Below are positions 48,301 to 60,836 of a DNA stretch of 64,000 nt, piece after piece (within the stretch, counting starts at the first letter, position 1; each line of letters opens with the position of its first letter). This DNA comes from Lithospermum erythrorhizon (taxonomy: Eukaryota; Streptophyta; Magnoliopsida; Boraginales; Boraginaceae), in the NCBI GenBank assembly GCA_019722365.1, contig JADFUC010001680.1, positions 744,001 through 808,000 of the forward strand, given 5' to 3'. A model generated the notes under the pieces. That model was not told where the DNA came from, ran no database searches, and worked only from the letters and a program-made list of their open reading frames with translations. The position numbers and the translations under genes were made by a program.

Positions 48301-50487
48301 CCTTCATATTTGTGTTGTCGTTGATAAGCTTTAGTAAATTAGATTTTAATGCTATGAATTTGGTTTACCAATATTCATTCGATCCATAGTATACCATTTT
48401 GTTGTATTTAGTGCTTACCACAGTCATTATGTTAGCGCCTCCAATTCAAATCTTGTCTACGTGGTTTGATCATCTTCAGCTTCATATACTTATATTGGTT
48501 TCCTCAAATCCATGATGAAGATGTTTCTCTTCTGTATTAAAATATAGTCAGAACACTAATAAATCCTAAATAAGACACTCAGGATATAATATCTTTTCAC
48601 AAAGTCATTAGATATCAAATCAAATACTCACTTATTATCTGCATAGCTTTTCGTTTCTCACTACCGGACATACTTATAAAATTTCCCGCCAGTCCTCTAT
48701 TAACAGATTTTCTCTAGCCTCGAAGCTTACTAAACGCTTGTAGATATGTAGGATTCACCGTCCGTCAAACCACTGACAATTACATACATCCAAGAATGAT
48801 GCTTTTAGACATTTTCCCTAAATATAATAGAATTAAACTAAATTTAAATTTACATATAATCAAAATAGTACTAGTTAATTAAATATTGTAAATAAATTTA
48901 AAATATTATGTACATTCAAATAATAATAAGGATACATAGTAATTAATTAAACAATAATATAAAATATATAAAAAGAAATATACCTTAACCTAGATTTGAA
49001 TTAGGTGAAAGAAAATACAAGAGGAAGATAAGTTTAGGGTTCAATTGGGTAGAAAATATAAAAGATGGGTTTTAGAAAGAAGTGGGGTTTTGTTTAGGAA
49101 GTATTTTTTTGAAATTGGGGTGTGTATTTTTTAGCTCGTATGATCATAAGATGCATATCTAAAACTATGAAAGTCGATTAGCGTCGGTTTGACGTCGGTC
49201 CGTAAAAAATAAAACATGAAACCGACTCCGATACGGCGTTATGCAACAATTTACTAAAATGTTACCTGTATACAAACATGCTAAAACTGTAATATTCAAA
49301 CATTCCATGATAAACACAATAGTTCCATGGAGACATTCAGCATTCATTAAACCACGAGATTAAAACCATTTCAGATGACATTCCAGCATTAACATTCCAA
49401 GCGACAACGTTCAACAACATTAAAACACAATAGTTCAAACAATTAGCTTGACATTCAGCAACGTTAAACTCAAACCACGGCCAGATGGTTTTTCGTCACC
49501 ACTTCTCATAATGGGTATCCCGCTGAAACCACAGCGAAGTTTATTGTGACTCACGTTCAGATCAATCACCCGAACCACTATTTGATCCGGTGTTCATACG
49601 ATGTGGAAAGATCACGCTACCAGCTGGCGAATACCCGACTCTTAGGTCATGGCAGATGAGTATAAGGTGAGTATGGTCATCCCAAAATTGAGAATCTACC
49701 GACATTCTCCAATCATTAAAAGTCATAGAACTCGATGTTTGTCTTCCTGCTTTAAATTAAATACAGATTTAGCTATTAAGTAAGTATAATACACCAAAAT
49801 TAATAAAGTGAACTTGGAAATTGTTTAATAAAAAAGTCCCCGAACTTAGGGCCATAAAAATGTGTTAATGTGTGATATGTTTTGATATGATTTGATTAGT
49901 ACTTCATACCATCAAGATCATCTTACTTTTAGGCTTTCGTCTTAGAAGCTGAAATGTAAGCGTCATGACACAAATTAGTCTAGGATGGGTGGCCAGCTAG
50001 GAAGTTTCTCGGTGAGCTTGCATTAGGTAAGACGAAATGTCTTTGGAAAGACTCGTGGTGGTTTGTGAGGCTAGTCAAGCCGAATCTAATAATACCTTTG
50101 AAGCCAGGAGTCTTGGCCAAAGACAGGCGTTCCCCAAATCGTCACTTGCGGTTATCACAAAGTGAAATAACAACTAATTGTTTCCATTATAGACAACATC
50201 TAATCAAGTGAATTGTAGATTAATATAATGATTTACCAAATTAAAAGAATTAAATAATTGAATATAATTGAACATAACAATATCAAAACATATCTTGGAT
50301 TAGGAGTTAGGGAGGGAGGGTTTTTGTTGGTCTTGTGCATTTGATAAAACACAATTTAGGTTATATAAACATTGTCAGTCACCTTGTCGGTTCCTTCATC
50401 TAAGCAAGCCTTGGCCAACTGTCGACCGATCACCTCACACTACTTGACTGACGAAGCCCAGAGGCCTTTGACCACCGATACTTGTAA

Positions 50488-51115
50488 AATTAATTCTTTG
50501 TTTCATCCCTAATTATTCGTATATAATAAATATAGTTTATTAAAATTAGTTATAAGTATTATAGACATTATAAATATAAAATATTATAAAATATTCATGT
50601 CGATAATAATAAATGCGATATAGAGCTATATATAAGAGTGAGTTATAGGCTGATATTGATTATGAACAATGTTTATAAATATTTTCTATTATAGTATTTA
50701 ATAATATATGCAATTATTATTGTACATAATACTTTATTATATCACTTACAAATTCATTAAAAAAATGAATTTTTCTTTAATCTAACCCGACATGACCTGA
50801 CGCCCGACCCGATACACCAACCTGGCGCTGAAACCTTGATACTCCATAAAATCAATTCTTTGTTTTAATCTAATTATTCCATATATAATAAATAGAGTTT
50901 ATTGAAAATTAGTTATAAAGTATTATAGACATTATAAATATAAAATATTCACGTCGATAAAATACTTAATGCGTCTCAGATATATAAAGATGGCTTTTTC
51001 CTAGATTCCATTCATGATTATGTGACAATGTTTAAAAATATTTTCTATTATAAATTTAATAATATATACAACTATTATTATATATAATACTTTATTATAT
51101 TACTTACAAATTCAT
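50488..51115 (+). repeat. Tandem repeat with a period of about 360 bp inside the CACTA element
   Basis: 50488-50760 and 50848-51115 are direct copies. Shared blocks include 'aattctttgttt', 'attatagacattataaatat', 'gttta.aaatattttctatt' and 'atactttattatat.actta'. The intervening stretch 50761-50847 is GC-richer and single-copy as far as I can see. Confidence 0.75.
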
Positions 51116-51449
51116 TTGAAATAATATTTCGTGATGCCGTATTAAACCGACGATTTTCTAAGAGGCTTAGATGCGGACAGCCTTGCAATGACATGATGTA
51201 TTAAATTGTTGATGCATGCATGCAGGACCCGACATGTAATGGCAATGCAAAACCCCGGTATACGGAAGAACAATCTATTTTTATACGGCAGGTTTTAAAG
51301 CAATCTGACCTGCTTGATAACTCTGTGAGATGTCAATAACAACTATGCTCAAGGAAACCACAAAATCATATCACAGAAAACAACTAATATTCAAATATAA
51401 ACAACTAATATTTAGAAAACATAAATAATAATATCCAATCAACTAATAT

Positions 51450-53240
51450 CCATGCAACTAATATCCAAAGCACAAAGCACTAAGAAATGTCCATAAACAC
51501 ATAAATATCACCAAAACAAACACTCCAAAATTTGGGAGGTGGGTGCCGGGATAGGAGGATAGAGATCTTGCTCCTCTTGAAACCGGCCCATGCTTTCTGT
51601 GATCAGCCTTGATGATCCTGCTTGACTCCTCTGACCCAGGATGGGGCCCATAGAAAACTTGACATGACAGTGCCTCCATGCAGACATGTTCCTGAGTTAG
51701 CGGAGTGGGTTCAGAACTCTATCCTATTCGCAGACCAGGCATTGATAGCTGATGCTCGCCATTACTTACGCAAGGACCTCCCATTCAACCCCTCTCTCAA
51801 ATGGCCTCGTTCTGGATCTCTATAGCGCAGGCGCGGGGAGGCTGTCACGTGGACGGCATCCATCGGTACCGGCCAATGAGCTATAGCAGGCTCGGCATCG
51901 ATCTTTTCCGATCACCTTCCTTTGGCACCGATACGCATCGCGGCAACGTTTATCCACACTTGAGACGCAGCAAAGATGCGTTTTCACGTCTTTGCTTTCG
52001 CCCGAACAAGAGTAAGTATACCAAAGTTATAGAAACGCCAAGAATGGCTTTACTTATAATTAAAAAGTAAAATTTAATGTATAAAGAATGAAACTTACAT
52101 AAGCATCGGTCTACGAAAGTTTGGCAAGCGTCAGTAGCCGGTTCTTCTATCTCCTTTGTCGCCTTGTTAAGATCAATCACGAACTATTAGCGAAACTATT
52201 TGAAGTCCCTCTTCTCTGAAACCGCAATTAAAATAAATAGTTAATAAGGTTAAAAATTAAAAATTCAAATCTAATAGTAAAAAAATAATTAAGCCCAAAC
52301 TTACTTAAGCCGTACCCGCTCGCCCAAAGGCTCTTGCTCCCGAAGCGGAGTATACTGCGAGCTTACCCATCTAGCCCGCCCCACGGGGAGATAAATGCGG
52401 TTACATGCGCTGCGTGGTTTATCGCCTACGCTTTCGTCCGACTTTGATGGGTGACATAATTTTCCCACCCAGCAATTTGGATCCACCGGATCGATCGGGG
52501 CTTGGCGTCCCAGAACAGCGGCGTCCATACACCATGATCTGCGTATTAACTCCTCTTTGTCGGTGGGTCGAGCCACTTCTTGATTCTGAGGCTTTGAAGT
52601 GTCGGCTGTTGATACTCCACTCGCCAATTTCATATTGATCCTAAAATAAATACAAAATTAAGTTAGTAAAATTCACAATTAGAAACACACTAGCTTTTAT
52701 AACACCATGCTTTCAAAAAATAATAATATACTATCATAACAACTGGTCCACGTTAGAATGGTGTGGCCACAAATATTAATTTTTTCTTTTGTTTCGCCTC
52801 GGAAGAATCTAGGAACTCCGTAACTTGAAGCTAACATAAATAAACAAATATGATTAGATACAAATGATAAATAAATATTAATTAAAAAAACTCAATAAAT
52901 AAAATGCCTTTACTTTTAAATCATAATTACATGATAAGCTTAGCGTCCACAGCCTTGTAGGGACCTTGGCTATCGGGGCCAGCGTCATTTACTCTTGGGA
53001 CTAATCGGCGTTGTGGCGTCAACATCGCCGCCTTTCGATCCGCTTTTTCGTCGGATGTTTCTGTAGCCTCGTCGGCGATGTAACGACCGATGCGACTACC
53101 GGCAGTGTCGATACTCTGGGCCGGGGCGTCGCCCACGGCGGATCGGTAGGAGTCGGCGATCTTATTTCGCGAGAATGTCGTCACCAAGATCGAGTAGGGT
53201 AATGCAATATGTCCGAAGAGCAGGCCTGGCGTTTCTATAA
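51450..53240. other. Possible remnant exons inside the CACTA element, product unknown
   Basis: This is the most GC-rich part of the element. On the minus strand, 52633-52301 (110 codons) and 53187-52927 (86 codons) are open. They are separated by AT-rich DNA, and plausible splice sites lie at their edges. 52180-51950 continues as 76 codons. Plus-strand open frames overlap them. I recognise no domain. By position they could be eroded transposase or captured gene exons. Confidence 0.3.
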
Positions 53241-53339
53241 AGGTCGGATGATTGCCTGGCCTCTTCGGCGTCGTCCTACCTCTGTCTTGTTGCTTAAATC
53301 GCGTCTTTTTTCGTCCGATGCTTGCAGCAGGGATCCATA

Positions 53340-53760
53340 AAAACCTGTGTTTTCAAAGTTCAAACTCAATTAAAATTAAACAACATCGCAATTCTTTCAA
53401 TTCATTTCAAATCGAAATTGATTCGTCTAATTCGAAACTTCAAATCTAATTCCAAACTCAATTCTAATTCAAACTTCAATTCAATTTCAAATCGATTTGA
53501 TCTAATTTCAAACTCATATCTAATTGAGCTTCAATTCGATTAAAATCAATTCAATTGATTCAAACTCGAATCTAATTGAGGCTTCAATTCAATTCATCAA
53601 ATCTAATTGAACTCAATTCAATTCGATTCATTAAGCGAATTCAATTAAAGATTCAATTTTCAATTCGATCAATTAAACACAACTTCAATCGATTCGATTA
53701 AACCGCAATTCAATCTAAATAATAAACCCGAATTAAAGAATAATTATGAATTAAAGCCAA
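53340..53760. repeat. Low-complexity TCAATT-rich tract
   Basis: Dense, irregular repetition of AATTC, TTCAA and TCAATT words over about 400 bp. There is no fixed period and no coding meaning. Confidence 0.7.
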
Positions 53761-54387
53761 GTTAGCGAATAAAGGCAATTAAAACAAATTAAACTTATAA
53801 CTAAAACAAATTCATGATAATGTAATTAAACATAATTAATAAATTAAAAGCAGACAAATCCGAAATAAAAATGAATTAAACTAATTAAATACTTGAATTA
53901 AATTTATAATTAATCTAATAAACACATTAAATCATAACTATTTGCAAATTATATTTAAACAAATTAAAGCGAAATTAATCATAATTAAACATAACTTGGC
54001 AAACAATTAAATATACAACAAGTAATTAAAACAATAAACCCGAAAAAAATAACCGACTTACCTTTTGCGAAAAGTCGATTAGAAGGGGGAGGTAAACGTC
54101 GGCTAGGAAAGGGGTGGCGTCGATGTGCTTGTTAGCGTCGAAAGGAGGGGATAAAATTGCAAAAAAAGTTAGAGTTTTTTATATAGTCGAAGCTTTAAGC
54201 GTCGAAGCGATTTTTCATTTAATTTTTCAAAAATTATAATGTAAAATCAATAGGCAGCCAGCACCACGATACTACCGACGCCATGGCGTAAAATAATTAA
54301 AAAGGAAAAATCAAAGCATTTCCTTTGACACCAACGATGATAAAGTTAGGCGTAAGAGTTGCTTTTCGCGACGCATTTCTAGTAGTG

Positions 54388-55043
54388 TACATAGTAAGAA
54401 TTAAGAACAAATGCATGCGTACACATTAAGGGCGGAATAATTTTTTCATCAAAATTAAGGTAAATAATAAGTAAATTTGTTTATAAAAAACAAGCACACT
54501 AAGTTTAATCAATAAACTAAATTATATGAGAAACAGATCACAGATATCAAGCACTGTTAATCTGTTATTTAAAAGGGATAGAAAATTCAAAATAAGGTAG
54601 GCTCTTAGGGAGAGTAGAAATCAGAGTGTCATTCAAATCAAAATTTACATCCAATAAATCTTGAAATTGATACTCATACATGTTTTTTTTATTTGGCTAT
54701 TGGCATTGCAATGACTCCCAAACTTTATCAATGCGATTAATATTTCATAATCAATAAGCTAAAAATGGATACATATTTAAATAAATAATTTAAAAATTAA
54801 CAACACATGAGAAACCCAAAACGAGGTTAGGTGGTAACTTGAAGAAGTTTGCTCTTGCCATTCAAGATGCAAACAACAAAGAGAGATCAAGAACTTAATT
54901 TGATGGATCAATTAATTAAGCCCAAAAAGACATCATCCAAAAATCAATTTGTATTAAGTAAAGTAATTCTTAGACTTATATATACTCCAATATGGGATAC
55001 TAATTTTTTGACTCATTAGGAGTCAATCTTTACATTAACAACT
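54388..55043. other. AT-rich spacer downstream of the BAHD gene
   Basis: This contains the presumed 3' UTR of the acyltransferase gene next to 55043. Otherwise nothing was recognised. Confidence 0.5.
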
Positions 55044-56465
55044 TCAACTTATTAGACCTCCTAAGAAAATAATCTCAAGAGAATCCATTTGAGTTATAGG
55101 AAGTGACAAGCCAACCTCCAAACCTCCCAATCCTCTCCACTTACTCAAAGACATGCTTCCATTTGATGTTGAAAGATTCTCAAACATCTTTGGAATTCCC
55201 CAACCAAAATCTGTATCATAAACATCAAATTTTGGAGATCCACTTACACCTAATACACTCCCAGGCTTCCTCATAACTACTTCCAACTTAGACAACCATG
55301 CATCTGCATCACCAAATATTCCATTTTCATTTGTCACCATCTTGTTAATTCCCTCTCCAATCGCCTCGGCCGCTTTGAAAAATCCTTCATTGCTTCCACC
55401 AGCCAATTCAGTCCTCCTTAATTCAACGATACATGGCGCCAAACAGTTTCCAAAATATGTTGCAGGCAAGGGCGGATCCAACCGCCCCCTACAATCCACA
55501 GGACACATAAAGTATTCATCATCATCATCAGTCGTTCCTTCACGATCAGCCATTAACCTGGATTTCACCAAGCAAGTCCAAACAAATGCACAAGTCACAG
55601 TGAAAGATGAGACATGCACTAATCTAGGGAGTCTTGAAATGACTAAATCCTTAAGAATCTTGATTTTCTCTTGACTAATCACAAAGTTTGCTCTAACTCT
55701 ATCTAAAGGAGGAATAAGTACTTCTGCAGCAGACTCATCAAAGTTTTCAACCTTTGTAACATTCTTGATTATTTCATTCCAGTAGATACTATCTAATTCA
55801 CAAGGATACTTCACTACTGATCTATCAAGAACTGGAACTAGATCATGAGCAATATTACCCCCTCCAAGTTTATGAATTGATGCCCATGTCCTCATAAACC
55901 CGATAATTGTACTTGCATCACCTGCAACATGATGATTGGCAAAACCAATGCAAATTCCTTCATTTGGGAATAGAGTTACTTGCAAAGCCAACAAGGGTAC
56001 TTTTGTAACATGAGTGCATGATCTTGTTACTTTTGGTAATGAAGGGGCAAAAGGGTAGAACTCATGAGCATATCTAGGATGATCATGAAAACGATGGATA
56101 AAATAATTAAGGTTTTTCGATTCAGCTAACGTTAGAGACACTGTATCTCCAGGAACGAAACGAATTTTGGGTATGCTTGTGTTTTCATTATCTGTAGGTG
56201 GGACTATCAAGTTGCCTGAAAGGGGAAGAAAGTGTCCAAGAGCAAGGGAAAGTGATGATTCCATGCTTGGAATAATTGTTTCAAAGAAATATGTGGATGA
56301 ACAAGAAGTGAACTCATAGAAGAGAAGTCGTTGCAGAGGATGAAAAGGCAACCATGGCATGTCAAGAAAATTCAGGGGCAGTGAAAATTCTGTCAATTCA
56401 TCCCTTGTTCCAGTTGGAGCTATTTGACATTGTTTGATTATGGTGGTGATGGTTTTGGAAGCCAT
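55044..56465 (-). CDS. BAHD acyltransferase, anthocyanin/phenolic-glucoside malonyltransferase-like
   Basis: BAHD enzymes are cytosolic and move an acyl group from acyl-CoA to an alcohol or amine. This protein of 473 residues comes from a single exon, normal for the family. It has the catalytic HxxxD motif in HHVAGD (178-183, with H179 as general base) and the structural DFGWG motif (419-423). It also has YFGNC (337-341), a signature shared by the flavonoid/anthocyanin malonyl- and hydroxycinnamoyl-transferase clade. The N-terminus (LPLNFLDMPWLPFHPLQRLLFYE) also fits that clade. The likely donor is malonyl-CoA or a hydroxycinnamoyl-CoA and the acceptor a flavonoid or phenolic glucoside; neither can be fixed from sequence. 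The frame is fully intact. It lies on the same strand as the PP2C gene, about 1 kb downstream of it, without obvious functional linkage. Confidence 0.92.
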   Translation of the reverse strand: MASKTITTIIKQCQIAPTGTRDELTEFSLPLNFLDMPWLPFHPLQRLLFYEFTSCSSTYFFETIIPSMESSLSLALGHFLPLSGNLIVPPTDNENTSIPKIRFVPGDTVSLTLAESKNLNYFIHRFHDHPRYAHEFYPFAPSLPKVTRSCTHVTKVPLLALQVTLFPNEGICIGFANHHVAGDASTIIGFMRTWASIHKLGGGNIAHDLVPVLDRSVVKYPCELDSIYWNEIIKNVTKVENFDESAAEVLIPPLDRVRANFVISQEKIKILKDLVISRLPRLVHVSSFTVTCAFVWTCLVKSRLMADREGTTDDDDEYFMCPVDCRGRLDPPLPATYFGNCLAPCIVELRRTELAGGSNEGFFKAAEAIGEGINKMVTNENGIFGDADAWLSKLEVVMRKPGSVLGVSGSPKFDVYDTDFGWGIPKMFENLSTSNGSMSLSKWRGLGGLEVGLSLPITQMDSLEIIFLGGLIS

Positions 56466-56522
56466 TGTTTTGAGCTATTAGGTGAAAATGGTCAAGACAA
56501 TTTGGGACAATCTGTAGTATTG

Positions 56523-56532
56523 TTTATATACT
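56523..56532 (-). promoter_or_regulatory. TATA box of the BAHD gene
   Basis: On the minus strand this reads AGTATATAAA, about 58 bp upstream of the ATG at 56465, which would give a short leader of about 25-30 nt. The position is normal for a plant TATA box. Confidence 0.6.
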
Positions 56533-57476
56533 AAGGTAACTAGTTTTCCTCTCACATGCTCTTTTGATGAATCTTTTTTTCAGCAACTTTGAACCACTTT
56601 TTTTAGGTAAAGTTAATATCAGATAGAATGGAAATGGTCAGTGAGGAAGATCAAAAGTTTGTAATATACAGTTGTCTCCTGCTGCTACCAATTACTTAAA
56701 ATGCTGCAGAATCATATTCTACCTAACCAAACCGAATGGTGGTGGCGGAGGTGGTCGTGGGGAGGGGGGTATTGATTCAATGCTTCATGCTGTATACCAT
56801 AACTTAGTTTCAGAAATCAGATGAAATAAAAAAGAACTCTTTCAATTCATAGAAGAGTATCAGAGTCTGTACATCTGACAGTTGTAAACTGTCGATAAAC
56901 TATATATAAATATGTAAATGAAGAGAATCTTTGCTTATAAACTTTTTTTATCTCACTGTTTTATCTTCCTTCTTCATAAAGGGAAGGAAAAAATCGAAGT
57001 TACATAAACAAGAATATTTGAATGATCAAAGGTGCCACCATGGGAATAATCATATTAACCTATTCAATCTTGCTACACAATAATATTACACTGGGGATTG
57101 ATAACACTAACAAATAGTTAGTTTTGTCGAACAAAAGAATTCCATATATAAGTGAAAACATAACATGCAAATCAGTTACCTCCATCTGGTTGTATTATGT
57201 TCATATACTACATTAGGTTTGGCATATCTGGTGAAAGCTTGACACGAATCTCTGACCATTTGGATGAAGGATACGCCAATATATTGATCGATTGGAGGTT
57301 AGGGAGTTATGCAAATACCGTATTACTCTAGCAGAAGTTGAGAAAGAGCCTCATCCCCAAGCATGAGAATTAGAATTCAAGATATGTACTAAGATTAGAA
57401 GAAATTCATGAGTCCAGGTCTATTCCAGGTGGAGTAGCTGTTGGTATGGTATATATCGACTCTGTAAATATGTGTT
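56533..57476. other. BAHD promoter and PP2C 3' region
   Basis: No further gene. The part near 57000-57476 is probably the PP2C 3' UTR. A GGT/GGC-rich patch lies at about 56738-56770. Confidence 0.5.
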
Positions 57477-60400
57477 TTACCAGTCATTTCCACTGCTGTA
57501 CCTCCCATCTGTAAATGACCAAGTAATAAAGAGATAAATCAAGTTTAATTTCCATTTTGAAACTACTCTTAAATGAAATGTAAGGGTAAGATATGGCAAA
57601 CCTCCAGATGATTTTTTTCCCTCCATTGCTTCTTTCTTATCTTGGCAGCTAGAGCATAAGAAAGGACCGTCCCAAGGACGGAACTTTGTTGTATTCAATG
57701 ATTCAGCCTGAAGTGAAATCCCAAACCCGGGTTTAATCTCTGCTTGACAAACTGCACATATGAAAAGCTTGAACATATTGCAGACTGGGTATTTTGAGTC
57801 CAACCTGCAAGCCATGAGTGAAATGTAAGACGCCTGTGAGGTAAAAATAAGATTGGAATAAGCAGTAATGCATAGAAATGAACACCAAATGAAGAAAAAT
57901 AATAAAAGACAGAGCATGTGACTGTAATACCTTTCTGCAAGTGAAGCAGATCCTTCTTCAAATAGTTCCTCAACAAAATCTGGTTCACTGTATTCTTCTA
58001 TATCAGACCGAGAGCCCGCTTCTGAAGGCTTTTTACGAAACATTCCCTTGAAAACGCCTTTTCCGTGCTTCTTAGGTGGTGGTGGTGGCTGCAGATTTGG
58101 CTTTGCTGGAGGCTGTACATCAATGACAATACAAGTGGTATCATCCCGAAGCCCTTTTACCTGAACAGCTTCCTGCAAATAACATGCAGGAACAAGAAAA
58201 CACTGAATACAAAATATTTCGTCCATATTAGCAAAAAATCAAAATAATGGACACACAAGAGTACTTCAACAATTTCTGATGCTGCTGCATCAGGTGACAT
58301 TCCACGACAACACTCTACAGCTGACTCAGAAGATAAAGCATCCCAGACACCATCACTAGCGATAATAAGCCTTCCACCAGCCGACGAAAGCTGTAAAAAC
58401 GAAGTTTTAAGGTCTTCAGTGTAAATACATAACAAACAGGGAAGTATGAACTAATAGTTTTGAGATGATGGGAAAAGTGAATCTCTTAAGTAGAAAGACT
58501 TCAAACTGTTATAGAAATAAAAAGTGACTACACGCTATTTAGCAGGCCTCCAGTGCAAGGGAACAAATGAGACTTCCATTGTAGACTCGAACTCTATGAA
58601 GAAGTCGCATACCATCACAAGAACAAAAGACGTCTATTCATACACCATCAAAGTGAATTCTTTAGGTCAACATACCAGACCAACTAACCCACTCACCTAA
58701 ATAAGCTACTTAGGAAGAAAAGGGAAGAAAGAATTAAAGAGAAAGCAAATAAAAAAACTGAGAAGTGACAACACCATTTTAAGACTTTATCATTAACATT
58801 TTAAGACTTTATCATTAACAAACACTAAAGAGGAAGACAACCAAGGACTGATATGTATGTACCTTCACTTGTTTCACATACGGAACAGGAACTATAAACT
58901 CGCCAACATCCATATCACCAATAGATCTGGATAAGCAGAGACCTCCAGGCCAGCATCGCAAAGGACCAATCTGGAATCAATGTATTGTAGTTATTATGCC
59001 TACTCTACATATAAACTAGAGAAAGAAATGATAAACTGATGTGTTAAGGAAAGGTAGAATGGAAGATGGACTCCCAGGAAAACCGGAGGGACAAATAAGA
59101 AACCCAAAACAAGAATACTGATTGATAGATTAATAAATGTGAATACGAAAATCCCCAAAAATGTATATGATATTTGACTGATTTCTCTGAAGGAAAAAAC
59201 CTATAAAAATAAATAAAAGTTTCTATTTGGTGCCTTAGTGATAACAATTACTTACTAATATTCTATCACAAATATTGCCAACCCTTAACATGGACAACCA
59301 GTCAAACATCCAGATACTACTTAAGTAATTCATAGAACATCAAGGGACATGCAGTGCACTTAAAAACTGCAAGCACTATCAGTTGTAGGCCATCAAGATT
59401 GTAATCCAGCAGATGATTCAACTTGAAAACTATGATACTTTACCTCAGTGCCACCACCGGTGTTGAGCCGGCCCACCTCACCACCACTGGATGTTATCCG
59501 GTCTCTCCTATTTAATTGAAACAACAAGTTTACACCTTGATTACAGAGGTAAAATCATAACATATGATAATTGCACAGGTATATGCACGTGAGTACATGC
59601 ATGTGTATGAATGTCTTACTCTTCTTCATTGCATTCAAGCCTATGATCTGCAGAGAGATGGTATATATCGCCTTCAGCAGATTCAAGAATGCAGCGCGAA
59701 TCACCCACTGATGCAACAGTTACAACCCAACCTTCAATTATAGCAAATGTAACCGTAGTCCCTGAGGTTCGTGCTGGAACAAAGTCATAGAGAAATGCAG
59801 AAATTAGATGTGTGGAAATATGTATGCGGTTGAAAGAAGAGAGCACAAGAGTCACAATGTACAACGACAGGGCAGACGCAAGATTAACTCATGTGAAAAA
59901 GTTTCACGAAGCAGCAGTTTTTATTTGAACTCTTAGAAACTTCAAGTACCTCTCTCCTGGAAATCTTTATCCGTTTTCACAAATCCTGCAACCAGGGCCC
60001 TAGGCAACGCTGCAAGCCATTCGTCTGTGTTTAGATCTGATGGTATAGCACCCATGACATTTTTTAATAGATTTTCCTTGGTATATATAGCAGCTGCTGA
60101 CCCATTATGCCCATCAAATAACTGCAGACCAAGTTAAAAAAAATATTATTTTATGCTCATCAAACTGTGAGGTTTCTGCATAATTAGGAGGTCTATACAC
60201 TAGAAGAAAGGACCACAAGGCTATATGTTCGATGTTGGTAACTAAACCTAACAAGCAATGTAAGATTTCCAATTCAGACTTCCATGGACCAAGAAAAACA
60301 AGCATAGTAAACCTAAGCAATGCCAGTGATGGACAAATTCATAATAGAGCAATCATACATACTGAGGCTTTGGAGGAATCCTTGATCTGGGAACTGAGAA

Positions 60401-60836
60401 CAACATTAACATGATTGATAAAGAAATGTCGATTTAGAAATATGACACAATAACCACTTCTCCCTCTCCTCTCATATTTAAGTAACCCATAATCCTATTT
60501 GTTCATGCTTCCAAACAACCCAACCCAACCCAACCCAACTTAAATCTATGAAGACTAAATTAAACAATAAGCAACATCAAACATATAGTCGAATCGACTC
60601 AATCGACAAAGAAAGTTAAGGAGCATAAGTAAATGTACCCCAAAAACTGAAAATGTGGTGACCCCATCGCCTAAAACCCGTTGACACTCGGTCTTGATCA
60701 GAGTAAAGTCCTCCCCTTTCTTGCTCTGACCAGCCTGACCATGAGATAACTCAGGCTTCTCTGTCTTCTCATTTGCCAATTCTCTCTTTAGCAATACTGA
60801 TAATGGGACAGATTGATGTTCACTTTTGGGCAACAT
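57477..60836 (-). CDS. Protein phosphatase 2C, At1g47380 (PP2C12)-like
   Basis: A metal-dependent Ser/Thr phosphatase. Nine coding exons, minus strand, in order: 60836-60639, 60121-59950, 59773-59620, 59507-59444, 58970-58863, 58390-58265, 58172-57931, 57804-57602 and 57508-57477. They sum to 1299 bp (432 residues plus stop), close to the roughly 430 of the Arabidopsis relative, and every junction is GT-AG with matching phase. Motifs are GDGVTTFSVFGLFDGHNG (metal site), TSGTTVTFAIIEGWVV, VGDSRCIL, LSADHRLE, SRSIGDMDVGEF, SDGVWD and GLRDDTTCIVID. After the catalytic domain come a Pro/Lys-rich linker and a conserved tail with paired cysteines (CAVCQ and CSSCQ) that could bind zinc. The tail ends with a tiny exon of ten residues. 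The start MLPKSEHQSVPLSVLLKRE matches the family N-terminus. All exons are in frame. Confidence 0.93.
58775..58818 (-). repeat. 22-bp perfect tandem duplication in PP2C intron 5
   Basis: The unit cattttaagactttatcat plus 'taa' is present twice without a mismatch (58775-58796 and 58797-58818). A recent slippage event in a non-coding position. Confidence 0.9.

Larger units (their letters stand above)
44381..54387. mobile_element. CACTA (En/Spm-type) transposon, about 10 kb, degenerate
   Basis: The left end reads CACTACTACAAA (44381) and the right end TTTCTAGTAGTG (54376-54387), the inverted complement with one difference. Both are diagnostic of CACTA elements. The trinucleotide TAC flanks each side (44378-44380 and 54388-54390), and a 3-bp duplication is the CACTA rule. 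The sub-terminal DNA at both ends is rich in CGTCG/GGCG words, as usual for transposase-binding regions. I cannot recognise an intact transposase. The open frames at 51458-52070, 52301-52638 and 52927-53202 on both strands may be exon remnants. Internal tandem repeats are at 45172-45345 and 50488-51115. Confidence 0.72.

Noticed and set aside
53340..53760. CRISPR-like or satellite array
   Set aside because: The TCAATT words have no constant spacing or unit length; it is simple low-complexity sequence.
44378..54390. The gap as a set of unrelated small insertions only
   Set aside because: Matching CACTA ends plus TAC on both sides make a single outer element more economical, although nested insertions inside it are likely.
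55342..55674. 110-codon plus-strand frame
   Set aside because: Shadow of the intact BAHD acyltransferase on the other strand.
57477..58226. 249-codon minus-strand frame as a separate gene
   Set aside because: It reads through two introns of the PP2C gene; clear splice sites and family similarity break it into exons 7 and 8.
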